In this document: positions 1 to 5,849 of the stretch, piece by piece | Layout of the letters: each line of letters starts with the position of its first letter | Numbering within the stretch: the first letter of the stretch is position 1 | NCBI GenBank assembly: GCA_029051915.1 | Contig: JAIDKM010000309.1 | Span: 1-8,432, forward strand | Length of the DNA stretch: 8,432 nucleotides | Source of the DNA: Alistipes sp. | GTDB taxonomy: Bacteria; Bacteroidota; Bacteroidia; Bacteroidales; Rikenellaceae | Direction of reading: 5' to 3' | Program-made: the position numbers and the translations under genes | The notes under the pieces: generated by a model | The model's input: the letters and a program-made list of their open reading frames with translations, nothing else | Told to the model about the DNA's origin: nothing | Database searches by the model: none

Positions 1-42
1 GTATAGCGTTTTCAGGCTCAACGGCCATGAATTCGCAGTAAA

Positions 43-1122
43 TTACTGAACGGGGACCACGGTTACACCACCCTCTTTCCAGTCGGCAACCGAAGCCTTG
101 GCCAGAATCTCGGTAGCGTTGAAAGTCAGCTCGATATCGAAAGAGTAACCGGTAGTTTCATCCGTGAACGCATCGGTCGAATCCTTCTGATACAGGGTAA
201 CGGGAATCACGTATTCGTCCGTATGGTTCTCAGTCTTGATAACCAGCGTATAGTGCTTCTCGGTAGCCGTAACGGGGGTTACCAGCGTATAAGCTACGGC
301 AACAGCCTTGTCGTCAGCGGGAACAGGAAGAGCTACGGGAGCAGCAGCACCGGTATCATTCTTGCCGAATACGTTGTTGGTCGTGCTGTCGCCCTTCTCG
401 ATTCCGTAGAAATCGAGGCTGGAGAGATAATTGGCGTCATCATCTACACGATAAGCAGCAGCTCCGGTACCCGGAGTAACACGAACCAAAGGATAGATCG
501 CGCGGTCGTTGCCGGTGTGGCCAGAAGCCTTAACCAGACACATATCGGTAATCTTACCCCAAGCCGTATATGCAGCGGAGTCTGCAGCCTGAACCTTGAC
601 AACCAACTGAGTCAGCAGGTGCTCGAAAGTCAGCGCCGGGCTGGCCTCGTTCTTGTCCTGAGCCTTCGTCTTATCGCCGGATACCTCTTTGGCGGTCATC
701 ACGTCGGTCTTACCGTCGATGATAAAGTCCATATGCGACCGATTAGTGCCTTCAGTCCATCCCGAGTAAGGATAGAAACCGCACAGATAAACCGTCGAAC
801 CATCGGCGGGATAGTATGCAGCGGTCGTCTTGAAACCGATCGAATCAGTCGAGTTGGTGAACACCATCTCATCGTCAGCGGTATTCCAAAGGGTCGAGTA
901 ATCGTTCGACTTCAGCGAAACGAGCACCTTAGCCTGAAGCTCGTTATCGGCCGAGATCGGATTCTCGAACGGAGTACGAGTCGTGATGCCCTTTGCATTC
1001 GACTTAGCCAAGATCTGCACGTCGCCGGCCTCGGGACGAACTACGGGGCGCTCGGAGAGTTCGCTCTTGGAACAGCTTGCCATAGCTGCTACAGCAAGCA
1101 GAGAGAAAAACAATTTTTTCAT
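43..1122 (-). CDS. Fimbrillin family lipoprotein (type V pilus subunit), distal gene of the fimbrial locus
   Basis: Predicted subunit of a type V (FimA/Mfa-like) fimbria: a lipoprotein exported to the outer membrane and polymerised on the cell surface. Seen: an N-terminal signal peptide with lipobox AMASC (lipidated Cys17); the fimbrillin-typical segment FEHLLTQLVVKV at residues 166-177; an aromatic YLCGFYPYSG stretch at 112-121; DVMTAKE at 140-146; and a C-terminal VADWKEGG at 345-352. The length of 359 aa fits the family. R49 in GITTRTPF is a plausible site for the Arg-specific cleavage that activates such subunits; that is inference from the Porphyromonas model. The gene is last of four in this window, 68 nt after the second fimbrillin, with its own -7 box in the gap. 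It could be the major stalk or a minor subunit; sequence alone does not say. Family confidence is high, specific role low. Confidence 0.88.
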   Translation of the reverse strand: MKKLFFSLLAVAAMASCSKSELSERPVVRPEAGDVQILAKSNAKGITTRTPFENPISADNELQAKVLVSLKSNDYSTLWNTADDEMVFTNSTDSIGFKTTAAYYPADGSTVYLCGFYPYSGWTEGTNRSHMDFIIDGKTDVMTAKEVSGDKTKAQDKNEASPALTFEHLLTQLVVKVQAADSAAYTAWGKITDMCLVKASGHTGNDRAIYPLVRVTPGTGAAAYRVDDDANYLSSLDFYGIEKGDSTTNNVFGKNDTGAAAPVALPVPADDKAVAVAYTLVTPVTATEKHYTLVIKTENHTDEYVIPVTLYQKDSTDAFTDETTGYSFDIELTFNATEILAKASVADWKEGGVTVVPVQ

Positions 1123-1162
1123 AATAAAAAGAAGGTATTAAAAGTTAGTTGTGAATGTTTTT

Positions 1163-1170
1163 CAAATTTA
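1163..1170 (-). promoter_or_regulatory. Possible promoter -7 box before the distal fimbrillin
   Basis: The minus strand reads TAAATTTG, an exact TAnnTTTG match, ending about 40 nt before the ATG at 1122 and so giving a leader of roughly 35 nt. No TTG lies at the expected -33 distance, which falls at the end of the upstream gene. It may allow the last fimbrillin to be expressed above the rest of the operon. Confidence 0.4.
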
Positions 1171-1190
1171 GCAATTTAAACCGTATACTT

Positions 1191-2162
1191 TTATTGAACG
1201 ATCACCGAGCCGGTACCGCCGAAAATCCAATCCTTGACAGCCACCGAGACGAAGATCTCCACCTGTTCGTCGACGAAGAGCGTGATCTCGTAGGAACGGC
1301 CGGCATCGAAAGTCGCAGAGGCGCCGTCGGGCTTGATTTCCACGTTCGAATAGGTGCCGCCCGAAGTTTCGACCCGCAACATAAAGGAATCCAACCCAGG
1401 CTGCAACATGATCGGGTCGCCGATAGCCATCGAATACGAATCTCCCCCGTCGAAGACGATGCCCTCGCCCTTGATACCGGGAACTTCCAGCTCGGCCGGA
1501 GCCGACCACTGGCCGAACTCGCCGGTCTCGATGTTCATCGCCGACACGGTGTTGGCTTCCTGAAAAACGATATTCCGGATTTCATAGTCTTTGAGACCCT
1601 TGTTGACGTCCACGATCTTGAAATGCAACTGCGTGAGCACATGTTCGAACTGCAACGCCGCGGGTTTCACATCCCGGTTACCGGCAACGGGCTTGGCGAA
1701 CATGACATCCTGCGTACCATCCAGCTTGACATTCAGCGCGGGGGCTTTTCCTGCGGCAGGCGCCGAGACGGAAAAACCGTTGCTCTCGTCAGCATAAGGG
1801 TAATAAGCGCAGAACTTGACGAAATGATCTTCATTGAGCGGGTAATAATAAACACCCGCCCAGGAGATCGCACCGGTCTGGGCATCGATACCGGTCGTCC
1901 GGACATTATTCATCGAAAGCGAATTGCCCCAACCGTCGCCGGGCTGCACGTTGCCCGTGGCGACCTCGACGCCGTAGATACCGACGTTATTGCCATCCTC
2001 GGCCAGATCGGCCAGATTATTCACCGCTGCCCGGGCACCTATCTTGGAGACACCGAGTCGGATCGCAGAGTCGTCCGACTGACGAAACTCCAGATCCTGT
2101 TTGGTGGAACAGGATGCAAGCAACCCGCAGAAAGCGATGATGAACAAGGAATTTCTAAGCAT
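1191..2162 (-). CDS. Fimbrillin family lipoprotein (second fimbrial subunit)
   Basis: Predicted type V fimbrial subunit. Seen: signal peptide with lipobox LLASC (Cys18), then an Arg-containing stretch IGARAAV around residue 44 that could be the maturation cleavage site (inference). The fimbrillin segment FEHVLTQLHFKI is at 172-183, DVMFAKP at 152-158, an aromatic VKFCAYYPYAD at 115-125, and a C-terminal KDWIFGG at 310-316. These line up with the same blocks in the next gene (FEHLLTQL, DVMTAKE, VADWKEGG), so the two are diverged paralogues, with little similarity outside the blocks. At 323 aa it is of normal length. It starts 53 nt after the DUF5119-type gene and ends 68 nt before the distal fimbrillin. 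It could be a tip/adaptor or a stalk subunit; which is undecided. Confidence 0.87.
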   Translation of the reverse strand: MLRNSLFIIAFCGLLASCSTKQDLEFRQSDDSAIRLGVSKIGARAAVNNLADLAEDGNNVGIYGVEVATGNVQPGDGWGNSLSMNNVRTTGIDAQTGAISWAGVYYYPLNEDHFVKFCAYYPYADESNGFSVSAPAAGKAPALNVKLDGTQDVMFAKPVAGNRDVKPAALQFEHVLTQLHFKIVDVNKGLKDYEIRNIVFQEANTVSAMNIETGEFGQWSAPAELEVPGIKGEGIVFDGGDSYSMAIGDPIMLQPGLDSFMLRVETSGGTYSNVEIKPDGASATFDAGRSYEITLFVDEQVEIFVSVAVKDWIFGGTGSVIVQ

Positions 2163-2199
2163 ATCTGATAACTTTTTTTATACTCCTTTTATAACTCCA

Positions 2200-2207
2200 C
2201 AAACATA
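2200..2207 (-). promoter_or_regulatory. Possible promoter -7 box before the second fimbrillin gene
   Basis: The minus strand reads TATGTTTG, an exact TAnnTTTG match, in the 53-nt gap and about 38 nt before the ATG at 2162. No clear TTG is seen at -33, where the sequence is the GC-rich end of the upstream gene. With the box at 1163-1170, both fimbrillin genes carry a -7-like element in a short gap, whereas the 122-nt gap before the DUF5119-type gene has none. Confidence 0.4.
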
Positions 2208-2215
2208 CGGTTCCG

Positions 2216-3205
2216 CTACAGGACATCGGCCGAACCGCTGCCGGCCGCATTGCCGATCGAACCGCTGCCGCTGCCGGTGTTGTCCCACGGAAGCACCTCG
2301 ACAGAGGGAATGTTGCCGATCATTTCCAGACGGACGGGAATCGGAACGGGGATCTCGACAGGAATGTTGCCGCCGTTCTCCTGCAGGAACTGATTGACCA
2401 GATCGGTAACATCGACGGAGATCTGGTAAGGGGTTCCGTTCGCAACCAGATTCAGGACGACCGTATGGGTAGCGCTGGCTTTGGGTGCGACGAGGTCGAG
2501 CACCGAGATCTTGGCTTCGTAGTTGAAATCGCCCTCGCCGGAGTAAGGCTGAACCGAGAAGTTGACGCTGCAAGGATCGGGATGACACTTGAAGTCGGAG
2601 CAAGAGAGCGCCTGCGAAACACCGGTCAGCATACCGCTTACCAGTTCGACATCGCCCTCGACCTTGAACGAGAGCTCGACACTCTTGACCCGGGGTTCGG
2701 GCTTGGCAGTAACTTTCACGTGATCGTTGAAGGGAACGACCAACTGCCCCTCCTCCAATTTGGAGGTCAGCATCAGGTTGCCGGGCTGGGCGATGCACTC
2801 GCCGGCGCGCGAAGCGGCTGCAGCTCCGGATTCGGGAAGCACGTAGATTTCGGCCTGCTCGTAATCCTGTTCGTTGCGGATGTCGACATTTCCGGCATCG
2901 GTATTATAGGCGATGACCCGGTAAGTGCCCACGGGCAGCTTGCCGCTCCACCCCGAAGCCGAACAGTCGACGACCCGATATTCGGGTACGCTCTCGTCCA
3001 CACCATCCGGTACGGCGGACTCCGCATCCGACACCGGATAGAAATGGATCCGGGCACCGGAAGGGGTCTCCCCGCTCCAGGTCAATGCGACCTCCACGAA
3101 ACCCTCGTTCTTACGATTGTCGAGGCTCTGCTTGGTGCAACCTACTTCTGCTGTCAATGCGAAGAGCAAGGCACCGGACAGCACATATGTAAATATTCTT
3201 TTCAT
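2216..3205 (-). CDS. DUF5119-type fimbrial-locus lipoprotein
   Basis: Probable outer-membrane lipoprotein of the fimbrial locus. The N-terminal region (TWSGETPSGARIHFYPV, 42-58, then PVGTYRVIAYNTDAGNVDIRN, 91-111) resembles DUF5119 proteins, which commonly sit beside DUF3575 and fimbrillin genes in Bacteroidales; the family assignment is from memory. Seen: a hydrophobic signal segment ending at Cys23 (AEVGC, an imperfect lipobox with Glu at -3), a Cys-rich CSDFKCHPDPC at 202-212, a proline-rich VEIPVPIPV near 283-291, and VEVLPWDN at 302-309. After that comes an unusual Gly/Ser/Ala tail (about 310-329). It may act as an anchor or accessory subunit, as Mfa2/FimB-like proteins do, but no biochemical role is shown. 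It lies 122 nt after the DUF3575 gene with no promoter box between, so is probably co-transcribed with it. Confidence 0.75.
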   Translation of the reverse strand: MKRIFTYVLSGALLFALTAEVGCTKQSLDNRKNEGFVEVALTWSGETPSGARIHFYPVSDAESAVPDGVDESVPEYRVVDCSASGWSGKLPVGTYRVIAYNTDAGNVDIRNEQDYEQAEIYVLPESGAAAASRAGECIAQPGNLMLTSKLEEGQLVVPFNDHVKVTAKPEPRVKSVELSFKVEGDVELVSGMLTGVSQALSCSDFKCHPDPCSVNFSVQPYSGEGDFNYEAKISVLDLVAPKASATHTVVLNLVANGTPYQISVDVTDLVNQFLQENGGNIPVEIPVPIPVRLEMIGNIPSVEVLPWDNTGSGSGSIGNAAGSGSADVL

Positions 3206-3327
3206 AATAACGGTTTATCTACTCTACCGTCCCGCAAAGGGGCTGAAAGCAACTTCAGTTTTTCAAGGTTCCGGCCAACCATGCCCCATACAGACGGGAA
3301 ACGGCCGCCGATTATTGTGTCATCTTA

Positions 3328-4902
3328 TCATTTGCCGCGGCCGAACCGGTATACGACATTCAGTCTCACACCGGTAAGGGCGAACTCGTTTTTCTTGCCC
3401 GACAGGTTGTCGTTGTAGTTGAAAATGCCATTCTCCTCGAAAGCGCGGGTGTACTTGTCGTACGAAGCACTGCGATAACCGCCGCGCACGCTCAGCTCGA
3501 GACACCAGTGTTTCGACAAGGGCAGCATGTAGCCGGCCGAGATTCCGGCGCTCCAGTAATCGCCGGTAACGTTGGTATCGGTCTGCTCACCCTCGACGCG
3601 ACCCTCCTGCTTGTTGAAGTCGCCCATTTCGCCGTAGAGGCCGAAATAGACTCCGCGGAACAGGCGGTTGCCCTTGATCCAGATACGCGGTTCGAGGCTG
3701 TAGGCCGAGAAACCCCAGAACTTCCGGCCGCTGTCGTAAGCCCAGTTGGAGTAGAGACCCGAACCGGACAACGACCAACGTTTGCCGAAGTAGAGCTCGC
3801 CTTCGAGGTTGGGCATGAACGTGGTCATCTTGAACTCGGGCGTGATGCCGGCCCAGGCGACCAGATTGGTTTTGAGTGCGAAGATAGGACGGAGCTTGCG
3901 GCTCTCCTTCTTTTTCAACTTGGCAGCGGCAGCAGCTTTCCGGGCTGCTTCGAGACGGGCCTCTTCCTCGGCGCGGCGGGCCGCTTCGAGACGGGCTTCC
4001 TCCTCGGCACGACGCTGGGCCTGAATGCGGGCCTCCTCCTGCGCGACACGCAGGGCTTCGAGCCGCTCGGCCTCGCGGGCCTGCCGCTCGGCTTCCAGAC
4101 GTGCGGATTCCTCCATCGCCGCGAGCTCGGCCAGACGCCGCTCCTCGGCGATGGCCGCTTCACGCTCCTTGGCCAGCACCTTCTCGAACTCCTCCTCCGT
4201 GAGCTTCGTATGCAGCTTCTCCTCGAGGATACGGCGCAAGTCGTAGTTCACGGTAATCTCCACGCGGCGCAACCCGGGGAAGAAGTGCTTGAGCATATAT
4301 TTATAAGGAACACCCTTATCCAGATCCATCAGACGCTTTTCACGTCCCTGGAAGACGCCGACGTTATTGATGATGTAGAGCACCTCGCTGCGGCGCGGCA
4401 TGTCCGACTCCTCGATCAGTCTGCGCAGCTCGTCCCAGTCCTCGGCGACCCAGTTCACACGCACGTTGTAATGCTGCGAAAGGTCGTACCTGTTATCGAG
4501 GTAGGTCTTGAAACCCATGACGCGGGTCTTGGCCAGACGCTCGTTGACTCCGTACGAACCCTCGATCGAACAATAGCCGCTCAGACGGATCGAATCGACA
4601 TAGATGAGACTGTCGCGGAAAGCCTGGTGGATGAAGTCGTTGAGCTTCTGCAGTTCGGCCTCGTTATTCTCGAAATCGGGAATGATCGTGGCGCTGCCCT
4701 GCGGATAGGTGAGATAGCAGCTCAGGCTTCTCGATCCTTCGGTAATGACCTGACGATAGTTCGAATCGTGGACCGAAAGCTGGGAATCCGCCTGCGGCGG
4801 AACGGGGGCTCCGCCGGCACGAAGCACCGATGTCAAAAACAAAGCGCACAAGATAACCGGTGCGAACCGGAAAAGTCTGGATGTGTTTTTCACCATTTTC
4901 AT
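3328..4902 (-). CDS. OmpA-like / coiled-coil / DUF3575 outer-membrane protein, first gene of the fimbrial locus
   Basis: A three-part envelope protein of 524 aa. Residues 1-29 are a signal peptide without a lipobox. Residues about 60-150 look like an OmpA C-terminal-like domain: F77, then SGYCSIEGS (108-116) and NERLAKTR (120-127). The Asp that binds peptidoglycan in classical OmpA is replaced by Ser112, while Arg127 is kept. Residues about 237-334 form a charged helix or coiled coil, including five 12-residue repeats (265-324) and a basic end (KLKKKESRK). Residues about 338-524 are a DUF3575-type beta-barrel, beginning FALKTNLVAW and ending VYRFGRGK. I infer a barrel in the outer membrane linked by a long periplasmic helix to a cell-wall-facing domain, perhaps helping fimbrial anchoring or assembly; the family has no proven function. 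A second ATG two codons in (4896) is an alternative start. It is the promoter-proximal gene after a leader of about 375 nt. Confidence 0.82.
   Translation of the reverse strand: MKMVKNTSRLFRFAPVILCALFLTSVLRAGGAPVPPQADSQLSVHDSNYRQVITEGSRSLSCYLTYPQGSATIIPDFENNEAELQKLNDFIHQAFRDSLIYVDSIRLSGYCSIEGSYGVNERLAKTRVMGFKTYLDNRYDLSQHYNVRVNWVAEDWDELRRLIEESDMPRRSEVLYIINNVGVFQGREKRLMDLDKGVPYKYMLKHFFPGLRRVEITVNYDLRRILEEKLHTKLTEEEFEKVLAKEREAAIAEERRLAELAAMEESARLEAERQAREAERLEALRVAQEEARIQAQRRAEEEARLEAARRAEEEARLEAARKAAAAAKLKKKESRKLRPIFALKTNLVAWAGITPEFKMTTFMPNLEGELYFGKRWSLSGSGLYSNWAYDSGRKFWGFSAYSLEPRIWIKGNRLFRGVYFGLYGEMGDFNKQEGRVEGEQTDTNVTGDYWSAGISAGYMLPLSKHWCLELSVRGGYRSASYDKYTRAFEENGIFNYNDNLSGKKNEFALTGVRLNVVYRFGRGK
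3931..4110 (-). repeat. Five in-frame 36-bp repeats encoding 12-residue coiled-coil units
   Basis: Codons 265-324 of the DUF3575 protein form five 12-residue units. Their starts read ESARLEAERQAR, EAERLEALRVAQ, EEARIQAQRRAE, EEARLEAARRAE and EEARLEAARKAA. The last two are nearly identical, pointing to recent duplication. Each unit adds 36 bp, so copy-number changes stay in frame and would lengthen or shorten the helical spacer. Confidence 0.85.
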
Positions 4903-5086
4903 AATTTATACCCGAGCGTACGGTCGAACCGACGAATATGGGTTATTGTTCCGGCGATTTTTTTCGCTCCGGACAACAGACACACACGACGACGGCTACA
5001 CTATTTTATTTAAAAATTCTCTCAGTCCATCGGATCCGCGCTGCGTCCGAACTCCTTGCACGAAAGATTTCGAACAAGCCGAAGGA

Positions 5087-5108
5087 GATCGAGGCAACCG
5101 CCTCAATC
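5087..5108 (-). other. Hairpin in the predicted fimbrial leader
   Basis: On the minus strand GATTGAGGC pairs with GCCTCGATC across a GGTT loop: nine pairs including one G-U. It lies about 185 nt before the DUF3575 start codon. No U-run follows, so it is not a typical terminator; it may be an RNA-stability or regulatory stem. Confidence 0.45.
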
Positions 5109-5203
5109 TACCTCGTCGCGATCCGGTTTTATCTAACCTTTACACCTGGAGACCAACAACTTATCGGCGCACAGAAACAGAACACACCTCGTTCTGCCTC
5201 GAC

Positions 5204-5219
5204 TTTCGGATGTCCGAAA
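5204..5219. promoter_or_regulatory. Short palindrome downstream of the fimbrial promoter
   Basis: TTTCGGA and TCCGAAA form a perfect 7-bp dyad with a 2-nt centre, about 55-70 nt downstream of the predicted leftward start. The tight symmetry suits a dimeric DNA-binding protein better than an RNA hairpin, since a 2-nt loop is poor. Similar TTCGGA half-sites lie nearby. Confidence 0.35.
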
Positions 5220-5281
5220 AGACGATGAATAACACCGTTCGGAACACCCTGAATCGGCCCGACAGGCTTGATCTCACGGGG

Positions 5282-5314
5282 CAAATATATAAAAAAAATT
5301 CCCCCCCCCACAAA
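5282..5314 (-). promoter_or_regulatory. Fimbrial operon promoter with a homopolymeric G9 spacer
   Basis: Reading the minus strand, TTTG (5314-5311) is followed by 21 nt and then TATATTTG (5289-5282), an exact TAnnTTTG. The spacer is almost entirely TG, G9, AA, T8 and ATA. AT-rich runs (A7, T8) lie just upstream of the -33 element. The predicted start is near 5275-5278. No other TAnnTTTG match was found on this strand between here and the gene at 4902. The spacing is close to the 20 nt of the FadL-gene promoter in the same window. Confidence 0.6.
5301..5309. repeat. Mononucleotide tract C9 (G9 on the minus strand)
   Basis: Nine consecutive C on the plus strand, next to TT and a run of eight A. 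It lies wholly between the -33 and -7 boxes of the leftward promoter, so any length change alters promoter spacing. Tracts of this kind are prone to polymerase slippage. Confidence 0.85.
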
Positions 5315-5640
5315 TTTTTAACATATTTTTTTACTTTCTCAAAAAAAACAGATTCGCAAACCGAGGGTTTCGGAACGATCTTTCAGGAAGCTCCCGAACG
5401 ATTTTGCCGGGTTCCGCTCGGGAACCGAATTCTTTAAAAATACAAAAAAGCCCGAATCGATCACCGGTCGTACTCTTCCGTTCCTTCCTTTTTCCGGAGA
5501 ACCTCCACGGAACATTCCTCCGCGTTTCCAATCCGCGACAGTAAAACGAAAAACAGAGGCCGTACAGTATGCGATGCCCCGACGAATCTACGGAATCGCG
5601 CGCTTCCCGGCCCCCGAAAATCAAGATACCTTAATATATG

Positions 5641-5666
5641 GAAACAGAATCTATGCGGTCTGTTTC
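5641..5666. repeat. 8-bp inverted repeat, function unknown
   Basis: GAAACAGA and TCTGTTTC are separated by 10 nt. On the plus strand ATTTTT follows directly, giving a weak terminator-like shape; the stem has only three G-C pairs. An overlapping outer dyad, TATGGAA (5637-5643) with TTCCATA (5675-5681), offers an alternative pairing. No transcript is evident that would need ending here, so an operator is equally possible. Confidence 0.35.
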
Positions 5667-5763
5667 ATTTTTCGTTCCATAGCAGCAAAAATCGCCCAAA
5701 AACGACCGCGCCGAACATTGAAAGGCTGTTTAGTTGAATTTTAAGGAATTTTCGACCAAAATA

Positions 5764-5795
5764 TTTGGGCCCTGCCGATAGTTTTCCTACTTTTG
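5764..5795 (+). promoter_or_regulatory. Promoter of the FadL-type gene
   Basis: TTTG (5764-5767), 20 nt, then TACTTTTG (5788-5795), matching the Bacteroidota consensus at both boxes. The predicted start near 5800-5802 leaves a leader of about 48 nt to the ATG at 5850. The -33 box sits inside the dyad CCAAA-ATA-TTTGG (5756-5768), a possible operator. Confidence 0.75.
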
Positions 5796-5849
5796 CCTCC
5801 GATTTTTGCATGCCATCGCATGCCAATTATGAATTCCAATCATTCGTTT

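Larger units (their letters stand above)
4903..5849. other. Divergent intergenic region without a convincing gene
   Basis: About 950 bp between the leftward fimbrial genes and the rightward FadL-type gene. The open frames crossing it (for example plus 4883-5437) start inside the neighbouring coding start or run through homopolymers, and lack any recognisable protein pattern. Seen: a leftward promoter with a G9 spacer tract, two hairpins in the predicted leader, an 8-bp inverted repeat at 5641-5666, a rightward promoter at 5764-5795, and scattered TTCGGA motifs. Between about 5350 and 5630 I see only a weak 6-bp dyad (GGTTCC/GGAACC, near 5411-5427) and nothing else. Confidence 0.7.

Noticed and set aside
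1..28. Minus-strand ATG at 28-26 opening a frame (MAVEPENAI) to the window edge
   Set aside because: It lies 14 nt after the fimbrillin stop and could be the next gene, but nine codons with no signal peptide or recognisable family are too little to call.
1155..2168. Long plus-strand open frames opposite the fimbrillin, DUF5119 and DUF3575 genes
   Set aside because: They are shadows of minus-strand genes in GC-rich DNA, with no signal peptides or family motifs; the minus-strand products have clear lipoboxes and domain signatures.
5213..5374. Possible invertible promoter flanked by TCCGAAA (5213-5219) and TTTCGGA (5368-5374)
   Set aside because: The inverted repeats are only 7 bp and the motif recurs elsewhere nearby. 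No recombinase gene is in the window, and the repeats do not resemble known Bacteroides inversion sites that I recall.
4883..5437. 184-aa plus-strand open frame across the intergenic region
   Set aside because: It starts inside the 5' end of the fimbrial gene, crosses the A8/C9/T7 homopolymers, is Arg/Thr/Phe rich with no domain pattern, and has no promoter. It is best read as chance.
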